A stretch of 16,173 nt of DNA from Halobacteria archaeon (GTDB lineage Bacteria > Pseudomonadota > Gammaproteobacteria > UBA9214). Below the pieces are notes generated by a model. It was not told the DNA's origin and ran no database searches. It saw only the letters and a list, made by a program, of their open reading frames with translations. This document shows, in pieces, positions 1-7,441 of the stretch. The DNA lies in NCBI GenBank assembly GCA_013041945.1, contig JABDRC010000106.1, positions 1 through 16,173 on the forward strand, written 5' to 3'. A program made the translations under genes and the position numbers. Position 1 is the stretch's first letter; each line of letters begins with the position of its first letter.

Positions 1-147
1 GCCGGCACTGCACCGGCCACGGCGCCGCCAGCGGTGGTCGACAAGCCGGCTGTAACGTCGAACGAGAGTACGGGGAACAGGGGCGGCACGCCGTCAGCAG
101 GCAAGGACGCGCAACCCGCGGTCAAGGAAAACGCGCCCGCGGAATGA
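1..147 (+). CDS. C-terminal end of an Ala/Pro-rich protein, possibly ribonuclease E (partial)
   Basis: Frame 1 is open from the window edge to a TGA at 145-147 and gives 48 residues. They are rich in Ala, Pro, Gly and charged residues, have no hydrophobic segment, and look disordered. No catalytic domain is visible, so the sequence alone does not identify the protein. The identity is inferred from context. In pseudomonads the kdsB-phosphatase end of this cluster is followed by murB and then the convergent rne gene, and RNase E ends in a low-complexity Ala/Pro/Glu-rich scaffold tail that binds RNA and degradosome partners. Orientation and composition both fit. The gene converges on the phosphatase gene with a 46-bp gap. 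Another Ala/Pro-rich protein would look the same. Confidence 0.45.
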   Translation, partial: AGTAPATAPPAVVDKPAVTSNESTGNRGGTPSAGKDAQPAVKENAPAE

Positions 148-156
148 CACCGCCCA

Positions 157-180
157 CGGCAGGCCGGGGCGTGCCTGCTG
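157..180. terminator. Possible bidirectional terminator hairpin between convergent genes
   Basis: An inverted repeat pairs 157-164 with 173-180. It has eight pairs, one of them G-U in RNA, and an 8-base loop. It lies in the 46-bp gap between two convergent stop codons, where a shared terminator is expected. No strong T-run follows on either strand, so intrinsic termination is only plausible. Confidence 0.35.
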
Positions 181-193
181 CAAGTGGCCGTAT

Positions 194-676
194 TTACAGG
201 CCGTGCTGACGGCGGATCGTTACCAGCAGCCCGGCGGAGGCTTCCTCGATCAGGTCCAGGACGCGTTCGAATCCGGTGGCCCCGCCGTAATAGGGGTCCG
301 GAACCTCCCTGGTGCCGGGGACCGAGGCAAACTCGAGGAACAGTTGCAGTTTCGGACTCTGCTCGGGCGGGCACAGGTCAGACAGGTCGGCATAATTGCT
401 GGTGTCCATCGCCAGCACGTAGTCAAACTGGTCGAAGTCAGCCGGACTGACACGCCGTGCCCGCTGTGAGCTGAGATCGATGCCGCGCCGCATGGCTGCT
501 GCCGTGGCCCTGGCATCAGGCACGTCGCCGATATGGTAGGCGTGGGTACCGGCCGAATCGATTACAATCCGTTCGGCGAGCGCGTGCTCGTTGACCAGTT
601 TTTCAAATACACCCTGGGCGGTCGGCGAGCGACAGATATTGCCCATGCAAACAAACAAGACTTTTACGGTATCCAT
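194..676 (-). CDS. Low-molecular-weight protein-tyrosine phosphatase
   Basis: This is a cytoplasmic phosphatase that hydrolyses phosphotyrosine through a cysteinyl-phosphate intermediate. Its 160 residues match the usual family length of about 150-160. The P-loop CMGNICRS sits at the extreme N-terminus, with nucleophile Cys10 and phosphate-binding Arg16 (CX5R). The general acid is Asp127 in the DPYY motif near the C-terminus. The ATG at 674-676 is the only start that keeps the first beta strand (VKVLFVC), although no clear Shine-Dalgarno precedes it. Family members often dephosphorylate bacterial tyrosine kinases of capsule systems, but no such kinase lies in this window. Here it sits at the end of the lipopolysaccharide/envelope cluster, as in pseudomonads, and is separated from kdsB by a PilZ gene on the opposite strand. 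The physiological substrate is unknown. Confidence 0.95.
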   Translation of the reverse strand: MDTVKVLFVCMGNICRSPTAQGVFEKLVNEHALAERIVIDSAGTHAYHIGDVPDARATAAAMRRGIDLSSQRARRVSPADFDQFDYVLAMDTSNYADLSDLCPPEQSPKLQLFLEFASVPGTREVPDPYYGGATGFERVLDLIEEASAGLLVTIRRQHGL

Positions 677-872
677 ACTGAGAAATCATCTTATTGCCGG
701 TAATCCGCCGACCCGGCATGCTGTCAGCGCGGCATTCAGGTCAGTAAAAGCCGGCCCGCGACGTGGCTGACCGGTTTTTGGTAGTCTTGGCATTATAACG
801 GCACGGTTTGTCGCACGCGAGTACCACCAGGCTGAAGCGCGGCATGCACGCCCCCGGCCAATACCGAGCGCA
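677..872. promoter_or_regulatory. Divergent intergenic region, phosphatase / PilZ
   Basis: This 196-bp gene-free spacer must carry the promoters of both flanking genes. A perfect TATAAT is read on the minus strand (complement of 792-797), about 115 bases before the phosphatase start. On the plus strand the overlapping TATAAC at 794-799 could serve the PilZ gene. No convincing -35 box stands at 16-18 bp from either, so promoter assignment is tentative. Confidence 0.3.
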
Positions 873-1274
873 ATGGATAAACAGCATTTTGCACTGGACA
901 GGAAACACGATCGGATCGACACGGAGATTCCCTGTCGACTGGGTCTGCCGGGTGCCCGGCAGTATGAGGGGACCATCATCAACCTGTCCGCCGGTGGCCT
1001 GCGTCTGGCATGCAACCTGGAAACCTACGAGGCCATCATTCCGGCCGAGCAGCGGACGCCCGGCCAGGTCATCGATGTGATCGTGGGCGTGGAGTTTTCC
1101 CTGCAACCGGACGAACAGCCCGAGACGGAACTGCAACTCACCGCCCAGGTGATACACTCGGAACGGCTCGCGCAGGACAGCTTCCATATCGGTATCCAGT
1201 ACACGGGCATGCGCAAGCCGGATTTCAACCTGCTCGATGACTATATCAATGCTGCACTCGCCGCCGGCAAGTGA
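873..1274 (+). CDS. PilZ-domain protein (cyclic-di-GMP receptor)
   Basis: This 133-residue protein is essentially a single PilZ domain, a small beta-barrel that binds cyclic-di-GMP and relays it to motility, polysaccharide or adhesion machinery. Both parts of the ligand-binding signature are present: RKHDR at residues 10-14 supplies the RxxxR arginines, and NLSAGG at 37-42 is the (D/N)xSxxG motif. There is no transmembrane segment or enzymatic partner domain. The ATG at 873 places RxxxR at the expected distance from the N-terminus, and the ribosome site is weak. The gene lies alone on the plus strand and ends 23 bp from the end of kdsB, interrupting an otherwise conserved minus-strand order. 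The output partner cannot be read from sequence. The window also encodes the cyclic-di-GMP receptor LapD. Confidence 0.9.
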   Translation: MDKQHFALDRKHDRIDTEIPCRLGLPGARQYEGTIINLSAGGLRLACNLETYEAIIPAEQRTPGQVIDVIVGVEFSLQPDEQPETELQLTAQVIHSERLAQDSFHIGIQYTGMRKPDFNLLDDYINAALAAGK

Positions 1275-1297
1275 ATGCCCGGTCGCGCCGTGACGGC

Positions 1298-2047
1298 CTA
1301 GCCGCCGAGCAACAGGCTAACCCGCTCGAGATCCGCCTGCGTGTCCACACCCGGGCCGGGTCGTTGCTGTGCTATTCCCACATGGATCCTCATGCCATGC
1401 CAGAGGACCCGCAACTGCTCCAGTTTCTCGATCCGCTCCAGCGGCGACGGTTCAAGCGTGCCGTAGGCCTGCAGGAAGTCGACCCGATAGGCATACAGGC
1501 CCAGGTGGCGCAGTGCCGCTTGCCCGGCATCGGCATCGCCGTCACGGTCATACGGTACGGGTGCACGGCTGAAATACAGGGCATAACCGTCCCGGTCAAG
1601 CACGGTCTTGACCACGTTGGGATCCTGCCACTCCTGCCTGTCCGTCAGCGGGCAGGCCAGCGTGGCAACCACGGCGTCGTCGTGCTGCGCCAGACCCGCC
1701 GCGACCTGGCTGATCAGTGCGGGCGGCATCAGCGGTTCGTCCCCCTGCAGGTTGACGACGATACAGTCATCGGTCCAGCCGGACTTCGTGGCGACTTCTG
1801 CAATGCGCTCGGTACCCGAGGTATGGGTTACGGCCGTCATGCAGGTCACGGCACCGAAATCCCCCGCCGCGGACTCGATACGCCGATCATCGGTTGCTAT
1901 CACGACCTCGTCGGCACCGCTTTGCATGGCCCGCTCGTACACATGCTGCAGCATCGGCCTGCCCGCCAGCGGCAACAGCGGCTTGCCCGGCAGGCGGGTC
2001 GAAGCGTAGCGCGCGGGTATTACGACCTTGAAGGACCCCTCCGGCAT
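1298..2047 (-). CDS. kdsB: 3-deoxy-manno-octulosonate cytidylyltransferase (CMP-Kdo synthetase)
   Basis: KdsB uses CTP to activate Kdo to CMP-Kdo, the donor for the inner core of lipopolysaccharide, in the cytoplasm. The 249-residue length matches the family norm of about 250. The N-terminal nucleotide-binding strand and loop read VVIPARYASTRLPGKPL, followed by GRPMLQHVYERA, both hallmarks of KdsB. The segment around ALYFSRAPVPYDRD is the typical Kdo-site region, and NLQGDEPLMPP carries the metal-binding aspartate region. The ATG at 2045-2047 is preceded by an AGGG that overlaps the stop codon of the upstream ycaR gene, 11 bp away, which suggests translational coupling. It is the last gene of the lpxK-ycaR-kdsB run. 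Confidence 0.97.
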   Translation of the reverse strand: MPEGSFKVVIPARYASTRLPGKPLLPLAGRPMLQHVYERAMQSGADEVVIATDDRRIESAAGDFGAVTCMTAVTHTSGTERIAEVATKSGWTDDCIVVNLQGDEPLMPPALISQVAAGLAQHDDAVVATLACPLTDRQEWQDPNVVKTVLDRDGYALYFSRAPVPYDRDGDADAGQAALRHLGLYAYRVDFLQAYGTLEPSPLERIEKLEQLRVLWHGMRIHVGIAQQRPGPGVDTQADLERVSLLLGG

Positions 2048-2058
2048 GGACGTCTGCC

Positions 2059-2238
2059 CTAGATTTCTTCTTCAGCCGGGATGGCACGTGCCTCGTTCGC
2101 CAGCATGACCGGGATATCATTCTCTATGTGGAATGCCAGCCGGTCCGCCTTGCAGACGAGTTCCTGCTCCCCCTTCCTGTACAGCAGCGGCCCCTTGCAC
2201 ACGGGACATGCCAGTATCTCAAGCAACTTCTTGTCCAC
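2059..2238 (-). CDS. ycaR: Trm112/YcaR-family small zinc-ribbon-like protein
   Basis: This 59-residue protein begins VDKKLLEILACPVCKGPL and continues through a second Cys in LVCKADRLAF to IPVML, the conserved pattern of the bacterial YcaR/Trm112-like family. Its exact role in bacteria is not settled; eukaryotic and archaeal Trm112 activates methyltransferases. I chose the GTG at 2236-2238 as start because a GGAG lies six bases upstream and the family begins exactly there. Longer in-frame extensions would run through the end of lpxK and have no family resemblance. The start follows the lpxK stop by one base, and kdsB begins 11 bp after its stop. The lpxK-ycaR-kdsB order is conserved across gammaproteobacteria. 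Confidence 0.9.
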   Translation of the reverse strand: MDKKLLEILACPVCKGPLLYRKGEQELVCKADRLAFHIENDIPVMLANEARAIPAEEEI

Positions 2239-2239
2239 A

Positions 2240-3262
2240 TCAGTCTCCAGTGAGTTCCAGTGAGGCCGGCCGGTCCCGGGACCCGGTCCGAACCCGCTGT
2301 TCGAGCAATTCATCCAGCCGGTCACTGAATGCCGCTTTCATATCCACTTCAGCCGGCACATACCAGACATCCTCGCCGGCAAAGTAGCGGCATTTTACCG
2401 CATCTTTCTCCGTCATAAGAATCGTCCGGCCATCGCCGAAGGCAATATCTTCAGCCCGGAAACGATGGTGATCGGGAAATTCATGCACCTCCAGCATACG
2501 CAGATCTTGCTGCAGGGCACGAAAAAACCGCTGCGGATTGCCGATCCCGGCAACCGCGTGCACCGGTTCCGACTGGAAGCCGGACAACTTGCGCCGGGAC
2601 CCGTCCGACAACCGGTACGCATCGCCGGTGAACATGCGCATCGGGTGTTCCCTGCCTGCACCGAGGCCGTTCACGACCACCAGGTCGACCTCGTCGAGAC
2701 GGGAGACGGGCTCGCGCAAGGGTCCCGCCGGCAACATGAAGCCGGAGCCAAACCGGCGTACCCCGTCAATGACGGCAATCTCTATGTCGCGCCGCAGCGC
2801 GTAATGCTGCAAACCATCGTCACTGATGATTATGTCACAGTCGCTGTGTTGCACCAGTGCGTCTGCGGCGGCAACCCGGTCCGGCCCCACCGCCATCGGA
2901 CAGTGTGTTCGCCCGGCGAGCATAACGGCCTCGTCACCCACCGTTCCCGGATCACTGTCAGGACGAACCTGCTGTGGCCACTGGCTCGCCGTGCCGCCGT
3001 ATCCGCGCGCGATAATCCCGGGCCGGTAACCCTTGTCGCGCAGATAACGTGCCAGCCAGGCGACCAGCGGGGTCTTGCCGGTCCCGCCGACCGTGATATT
3101 ACCAACCATGATAACGGGCACCGCTGCCCGGCGGCTGCGCAGCAGCCCGCGGCGATAGGCAACCCTGCGCAGGCGGACCGCGATTCGAAACAGCAGGGAC
3201 AGGGGTGTCAGCAGCAACAGCCAGGGACTGCGCGCATACCAGTGGTAATCCAGCCGCTTCAT
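2240..3262 (-). CDS. lpxK: Tetraacyldisaccharide 4'-kinase
   Basis: LpxK phosphorylates the 4' position of the tetraacyldisaccharide 1-phosphate with ATP, making lipid IVA on the cytoplasmic face of the inner membrane. The protein has 340 residues, typical of the family. An N-terminal hydrophobic stretch (about residues 14-30) anchors it to the membrane. The Walker A motif GNITVGGTGKTPLV falls at about residues 54-67, with its lysine and threonine intact. The following GYGG and the ISDDGLQHYALRRDIEI stretch are LpxK signatures. The start is ATG at 3260-3262, 31 bp after exbD, and no clear ribosome site is visible. The neighbours kdsB (Kdo activation) and lpxK act at consecutive stages of lipid A-Kdo assembly, which explains the clustering. 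Confidence 0.97.
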   Translation of the reverse strand: MKRLDYHWYARSPWLLLLTPLSLLFRIAVRLRRVAYRRGLLRSRRAAVPVIMVGNITVGGTGKTPLVAWLARYLRDKGYRPGIIARGYGGTASQWPQQVRPDSDPGTVGDEAVMLAGRTHCPMAVGPDRVAAADALVQHSDCDIIISDDGLQHYALRRDIEIAVIDGVRRFGSGFMLPAGPLREPVSRLDEVDLVVVNGLGAGREHPMRMFTGDAYRLSDGSRRKLSGFQSEPVHAVAGIGNPQRFFRALQQDLRMLEVHEFPDHHRFRAEDIAFGDGRTILMTEKDAVKCRYFAGEDVWYVPAEVDMKAAFSDRLDELLEQRVRTGSRDRPASLELTGD

Positions 3263-3293
3263 TCGGGATGCACCCGCGCGGGACGGACCGGGT

Positions 3294-3713
3294 CTAGTCC
3301 CCGGCAGCCTTGGTGGTCGCTAGCGATATCCGCGTCAGGCCGAGCTGACTGGTGGCATCGAGCACTGTCACAACGGACTGGTGCGGCGAGTTTGCATCTG
3401 CCCGCACGATAACCGGCATGTCGGTACGATCACCGATCACTTTCGCGATGGCGCCCTTCAGCGTCTTCAGCTGTGTATTGACGACCTGCTCCTCGCCAAT
3501 GAAATACCGGCCCTGGGCATCGACAATGATTTCCAGTGACTCGGCTTCCGGCGTGATCGGTTCCGCACTGGCCTCGGGCAGTTCAACCTGGATGCGGGAC
3601 TGGTGCTCGAAAGTCGTCGATACCATGAAGAAAATCAGCAGCAGGAAGACGACATCGATCAGCGGTGTCAGGTTGACATCCGGTTCGTCAGAGTCACCCG
3701 GTTGCAGGTTCAC
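3294..3713 (-). CDS. exbD: ExbD/TolR-family biopolymer transport protein
   Basis: ExbD is the small subunit of a proton-driven motor with ExbB. It has one inner-membrane helix and a periplasmic domain. The 139 residues show a short cytoplasmic tail, then NLTPLIDVVFLLLIFFMV (about residues 14-31). Asp20 in that helix corresponds to the protonatable aspartate of the family. A periplasmic domain of about 100 residues follows. The start is GTG at 3711-3713, overlapping the exbB stop in a GTGA, so the two are almost certainly translationally coupled. In pseudomonads the homologous pair next to comEC and lpxK is separate from the TonB- and Pal-linked pairs, and its partner is not established. No tonB gene is seen here, so whether it energises TonB or another envelope process is open. 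Confidence 0.93.
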   Translation of the reverse strand: MNLQPGDSDEPDVNLTPLIDVVFLLLIFFMVSTTFEHQSRIQVELPEASAEPITPEAESLEIIVDAQGRYFIGEEQVVNTQLKTLKGAIAKVIGDRTDMPVIVRADANSPHQSVVTVLDATSQLGLTRISLATTKAAGD

Positions 3714-4336
3714 GGTTTGTCACCCCCTGACTTGCGGGTCCCGTGCATGATCTCGACCATCAGCATGGCCTCCTGCTCCATGCGCAGGACCAGCATCCTG
3801 ACACGCCCCCTGAAGTAGCGGTAAAACATCAGGGTCGGGATGGCGACCGACATGCCGGCGGCAGTCGTCAGCAGGGCTTCAGAGATACCACCCGCCAGGG
3901 CACCCGGATTGCCGACACCCTGCGTGGTGATGGTCGAGAACACCTTGATCATGCCGATCACGGTGCCGAGCAGGCCGAGCAACGGGGTGATGGCGGCAAT
4001 GGTGCCCAGGGTATTCAGGTAGCGCTCGAGTTCGTGCACGACATGGCGCCCGGTATCCTCGATACTCTCTTTCATCACCGCCCGGTCCTGGCGGCGGTTG
4101 ACAATACCCGCGGCGAGGATCGAGCCGAGAGGTGAGCTGGCCTGCAGCTCGCGCATGTGTTCGTCGTTGAGCTGGTGGATTTTTTCCCAGCGCCACACCT
4201 GTGCGACCAGGTGTTTGGGCAGTACCCGCCGCAATCGCAGCGACCAGAGCCGTTCCGCGATAATGGCTACCGCGATGACCGAACATACAATGATGGGCAG
4301 CATCAGCCAGCCGCCCGCTTTCACCAGTTCCAGCAC
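3710..4336 (-). CDS. exbB: ExbB/TolQ/MotA-family proton channel protein
   Basis: This is the large subunit of the ExbBD motor in the inner membrane. The 208 residues show three hydrophobic segments in the family arrangement: about residues 10-30, about 105-133 (containing TPLLGLLGTVIGMIKVF, the diagnostic MotA/TolQ/ExbB motif) and about 145-175 (AGGISEALLTTAAGMSVAIP). A cytoplasmic loop separates the first two. I place the start at GTG 4334-4336, which has AGGA about ten bases upstream. The gene overlaps exbD by four bases and lies 61 bp downstream of comEC. The length is that of the short ExbB-like form without an N-terminal extension. Confidence 0.93.
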   Translation of the reverse strand: MLELVKAGGWLMLPIIVCSVIAVAIIAERLWSLRLRRVLPKHLVAQVWRWEKIHQLNDEHMRELQASSPLGSILAAGIVNRRQDRAVMKESIEDTGRHVVHELERYLNTLGTIAAITPLLGLLGTVIGMIKVFSTITTQGVGNPGALAGGISEALLTTAAGMSVAIPTLMFYRYFRGRVRMLVLRMEQEAMLMVEIMHGTRKSGGDKP

Positions 4337-4397
4337 CGTATCACCGTCCTTTGTTGTCTGCCAGCAATCGTGACCGGAGAATCATACTGTATTTGCG

Positions 4398-6719
4398 TCA
4401 ATAGCCAAACTGCGTGGCGACCGGCTCCGGCCGCCGCCACAGGCGCGGCCATGACCGGCGAAAACGGGTGACCTGCGGACGGGCGCTGCGCGGCGACAAC
4501 CTGACGGTGACGGCGCCCGATTGTCCGGTCGCCAGCAGCTGGCTGCCGTGTCCGGTATAGCGACCGACCACTTCCGGGTGCGGAAAGCGGTAACGGTTGC
4601 GGTAACCGGCCGGTAGCAGCGCTATCGCGGGATCCACGGCCTCGATGAACGCAGCCGTGGAAGAGGTCCTGCTGCCATGGTGCGGGACGACCAGCACCGT
4701 GCTGGCCAGGTCATCACCCTCGCGCCGCAGCAGATCACGCTCCACCGACTGCTCGATATCGCCGGGCAACAACAGGCTCTGACCGCCGGGGATGACGATA
4801 CGCAGTACACAGGAGGTATTATTGCCGTGGTAATCATCATCACCCGCCGGGTGCAGCAGCGCGAATTCAACCCCGTCCCATGACCAGCGCAGACCGCGGG
4901 TGCACTGTTGCGTCCGCTCCCCGGCGAACGCGGCCGGCACACTGGTCAAAATGCCGTCAACCGGAAACATCCGCAGCAGCGAGCGGGCACCGCCGATGTG
5001 ATCATTGTCGCCGTGGCTGATGACCAGGCGATCGATGCGGCGCACACCCAGGTAGCGCAGGTACGGGGCGATGACGGCACGGCCGGTATCGAAATCCTCG
5101 CCAAACGCCGGACCGGCATCATAGACCAGTGTATGCGTGGCCGTCCTGACAACGGCCGCCAGCCCCTGACCGACGTCCAGCAGGGTCATCCATACCTCAC
5201 CGTAAGCCGGCTGCGGGCGCGCTGAAAACAACAGCGGCAATAATAACAAGGCAGCCGTCCAGCGACCGGGCACGCCGCGCGGCATACACAGTACGGCCAC
5301 ACCGATCGAGGCCGCAAGCAGCACCCAGGGTGCGGGTTGCGGCCAGTCGAGCAGGGAAAAGCGGGCGGCTGCCAGCCATTCAAGCCCGTACCACAGCAGA
5401 TCCAGCAGCCAGGCCGAGGCCTGCATCACCGCCAGACCGGCCGCCTCGCTCAGGCCATGCAGCATGGCACCGGCAAGCGCCAGCGGGACCACCAGGAAAC
5501 TGACCCACGGGACAGCGACGATGTTCGCCAGCGGTGCGACCAGCGATACCTGCTGAAAGAACAACAACAGCATCGGCGCCATGCACACGGCCAGCACCAC
5601 CGGCATGAACAGCCAGCGCCGCGTGCCCTGCGCCACTCCCTCGCGACCGACCGTGAACCAGGCGATCGCACTGACCGCCCAGAACGACAGCCACCACCCG
5701 GCAGACAGCAAGGATGCGGGATCGAGCAGCAATGTGACCACGGCGGCCATGCCGATGACAGACGCAAACGACACCCGGCGACCTGACAGGATAGCGAGCA
5801 TCAGCACGCTGACCATGACCAGCGCACGTTGCGCCGGGATGGCGAATCCCGACAGCAGTGCATACAGCAGCGCGGCGAGCAGGGCTGCAACGGCAGCGGC
5901 GCGCACGGCCGGTACGCGCAGGGACAAGGCGGAGGAAGCCGACCAGGCAGACCGCATACACCAGAAGACCAGTCCGGCGACCAGGCTGATATGCAAACCG
6001 GAAATGGCCATCAGGTGACTGGTGCCGGTTGCGCGCAGCACCTGCCACTGCTCACTGCTGATGCGGGCGCGCTCCCCGATCGTCAGCGCCTGCACCAGCG
6101 CCATCGACGGCAAGCCGCCGGCCTGTGTTTCGATCGAGCTAGCCAGGCGGTTGCGCAGCGCGGCGATCGGGGTAACGTGGCCGGCATCGATGCGCCGGTT
6201 GCGGTTATCGGTGCGCACATAGCCGCTGGCACGAATGCGCTGTTGAAACAGCCACAACTCGTAATCGAACCCGCCTGCATTGGCATAGCCAGCGGGCTGT
6301 TTCAGGCGCACGGCGAGCTGCCAGTGTTCCCCGGCCGCCACAGCGGGATGTTCACCGTACCAGTCCAGCCGTACCCGCACGTCGAATGGTTGCCAGTCCG
6401 ACCCGTTGTGCAGCCGCCTGGCCTGCAACAGAAACCGTGACCGCCGTTCCGCCCGTGCCACCGGCCGCTCTGCGACCGTACCTTCAATGAGGACGGTCTT
6501 GCCCGACAGTCGTTCGGGGATACCCTGCGCGCTCAGAAAATATGCGTGACCGGTTGCCCACAGGAAACCCAGGGCGAAGACTGCGAGCGGTCGCCAGCGC
6601 CGCACGGACAGCCCGGGCAATGTGGCAACTGCCAGTGCCAGGGTGGGAATGCCTGGCAAAACCGCCTGCAGGTACAGAACCAGGATGCCTGCAAAAAAGG
6701 AAACTGCTAGTAAAATCAT
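4398..6719 (-). CDS. comEC: ComEC/Rec2 DNA-uptake channel protein
   Basis: ComEC carries single-stranded DNA across the inner membrane during natural transformation. The 773 residues hold the full family architecture. Hydrophobic N-terminal helices come first, then a soluble DUF4131/OB-like region (about 70-175). The multi-helix competence domain follows, with the hallmark MAISGLHIS at about 237-245. The C-terminal metallo-beta-lactamase-like domain begins near LLDVGQG and carries the metal-binding HGDNDHIGG starting at His569, then VVPHHGSRTSS. No inactivating change is seen. The start is ATG at 6717-6719, with AGGGAAGA just upstream. It follows lolD by 38 bp of AT-rich sequence that could hold its own promoter. 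Its presence says the uptake channel is intact, not that the organism is competent. Confidence 0.96.
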   Translation of the reverse strand: MILLAVSFFAGILVLYLQAVLPGIPTLALAVATLPGLSVRRWRPLAVFALGFLWATGHAYFLSAQGIPERLSGKTVLIEGTVAERPVARAERRSRFLLQARRLHNGSDWQPFDVRVRLDWYGEHPAVAAGEHWQLAVRLKQPAGYANAGGFDYELWLFQQRIRASGYVRTDNRNRRIDAGHVTPIAALRNRLASSIETQAGGLPSMALVQALTIGERARISSEQWQVLRATGTSHLMAISGLHISLVAGLVFWCMRSAWSASSALSLRVPAVRAAAVAALLAALLYALLSGFAIPAQRALVMVSVLMLAILSGRRVSFASVIGMAAVVTLLLDPASLLSAGWWLSFWAVSAIAWFTVGREGVAQGTRRWLFMPVVLAVCMAPMLLLFFQQVSLVAPLANIVAVPWVSFLVVPLALAGAMLHGLSEAAGLAVMQASAWLLDLLWYGLEWLAAARFSLLDWPQPAPWVLLAASIGVAVLCMPRGVPGRWTAALLLLPLLFSARPQPAYGEVWMTLLDVGQGLAAVVRTATHTLVYDAGPAFGEDFDTGRAVIAPYLRYLGVRRIDRLVISHGDNDHIGGARSLLRMFPVDGILTSVPAAFAGERTQQCTRGLRWSWDGVEFALLHPAGDDDYHGNNTSCVLRIVIPGGQSLLLPGDIEQSVERDLLRREGDDLASTVLVVPHHGSRTSSTAAFIEAVDPAIALLPAGYRNRYRFPHPEVVGRYTGHGSQLLATGQSGAVTVRLSPRSARPQVTRFRRSWPRLWRRPEPVATQFGY

Positions 6720-6757
6720 GTTCTTCCCTGAACATAATATAATCCGTCTTGATTAAA

Positions 6758-7441
6758 TTATTGGTCGTTGTCCCGCAGGTGTCCGTCTTCCAGGTAAACA
6801 ATCCGGTCCATGCTCGCGGCAATAGACGGATCATGCGTAGCCACCAGCAGGCTGGTATCCAGCGCCTGATTCAGTTCCAGCATCAGACCGTAGACCTGCA
6901 CGGCGTTGTGCTGATCGAGGTTGCCGGTGGGTTCGTCCGCTATCACGCAACGCGGGTTTGTCACCAGCGCGCGCGCGACGGCCGCGCGTTGCCGCTCGCC
7001 GCCGGACAGTTCACCCGGCTTGTGTGTCAGGCGTGCGGAGAGACCGACCCGCTCCAGCATAGCGGCAGCCTGCTGCGACGCCGCTGCCGGCTGCACACCC
7101 CTGACCAGCAACGGCATGGCGACGTTCTCGAGCGCGCTGAATTCCGGCAACAGGTGGTGGAACTGATAGACGAAACCCAGCGCCCTGTTGCGCAAAGCGC
7201 CAAGTGCCCGGGCCGTCAGCCCGGCAATCGGCTGGCTATCGATGGCAATGGTGCCGGCCGTCGGTTCATCGAGGCCGCCGAGCAGGTGCAGCAGGGTACT
7301 CTTGCCGCTGCCTGATGCGCCCATGATGGCCACCTGTTCACCCGCTGCCACGGCCAGGTCGATACCCCTGAGAATCTGCAGGGCCTCCCTGCCCTCCTGA
7401 AAACTTTTCACCAGACCGCGGCACTCGATCACGTTACTCAT
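6758..7441 (-). CDS. lolD: Lipoprotein-releasing ABC transporter ATP-binding subunit
   Basis: LolD powers extraction of outer-membrane lipoproteins from the inner membrane to the chaperone LolA. I start it at ATG 7439-7441, giving 227 residues, close to the 233 of E. coli. A GGAGG lies nine bases upstream, the start overlaps the lolC stop (ATGAGTAA), and the protein then begins SNVIECRGLVKSF in the expected place. An upstream in-frame start would add 12 unsupported residues. All ABC motifs are intact: Walker A GASGSGKST at 41-49, Q-loop VYQFHHLLP near 91-99, signature LSGGERQR at 145-152, Walker B CVIADE at 165-170, and the H-loop His203. VYQFHHLLP is typical of LolD and the related MacB family. 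It is coupled to lolC. Confidence 0.95.
   Translation of the reverse strand: MSNVIECRGLVKSFQEGREALQILRGIDLAVAAGEQVAIMGASGSGKSTLLHLLGGLDEPTAGTIAIDSQPIAGLTARALGALRNRALGFVYQFHHLLPEFSALENVAMPLLVRGVQPAAASQQAAAMLERVGLSARLTHKPGELSGGERQRAAVARALVTNPRCVIADEPTGNLDQHNAVQVYGLMLELNQALDTSLLVATHDPSIAASMDRIVYLEDGHLRDNDQ

Noticed and set aside
1271..2062. 263-codon open frame on the plus strand
   Set aside because: It is antisense to kdsB, which is unmistakable; the plus-strand product is Arg/Gly/His-rich without domains.
2465..3412. 315-codon open frame on the plus strand
   Set aside because: It is antisense to lpxK and the end of exbD, and the product is Gln/Arg/His-rich with no domain. It is a by-product of GC-rich coding sequence.
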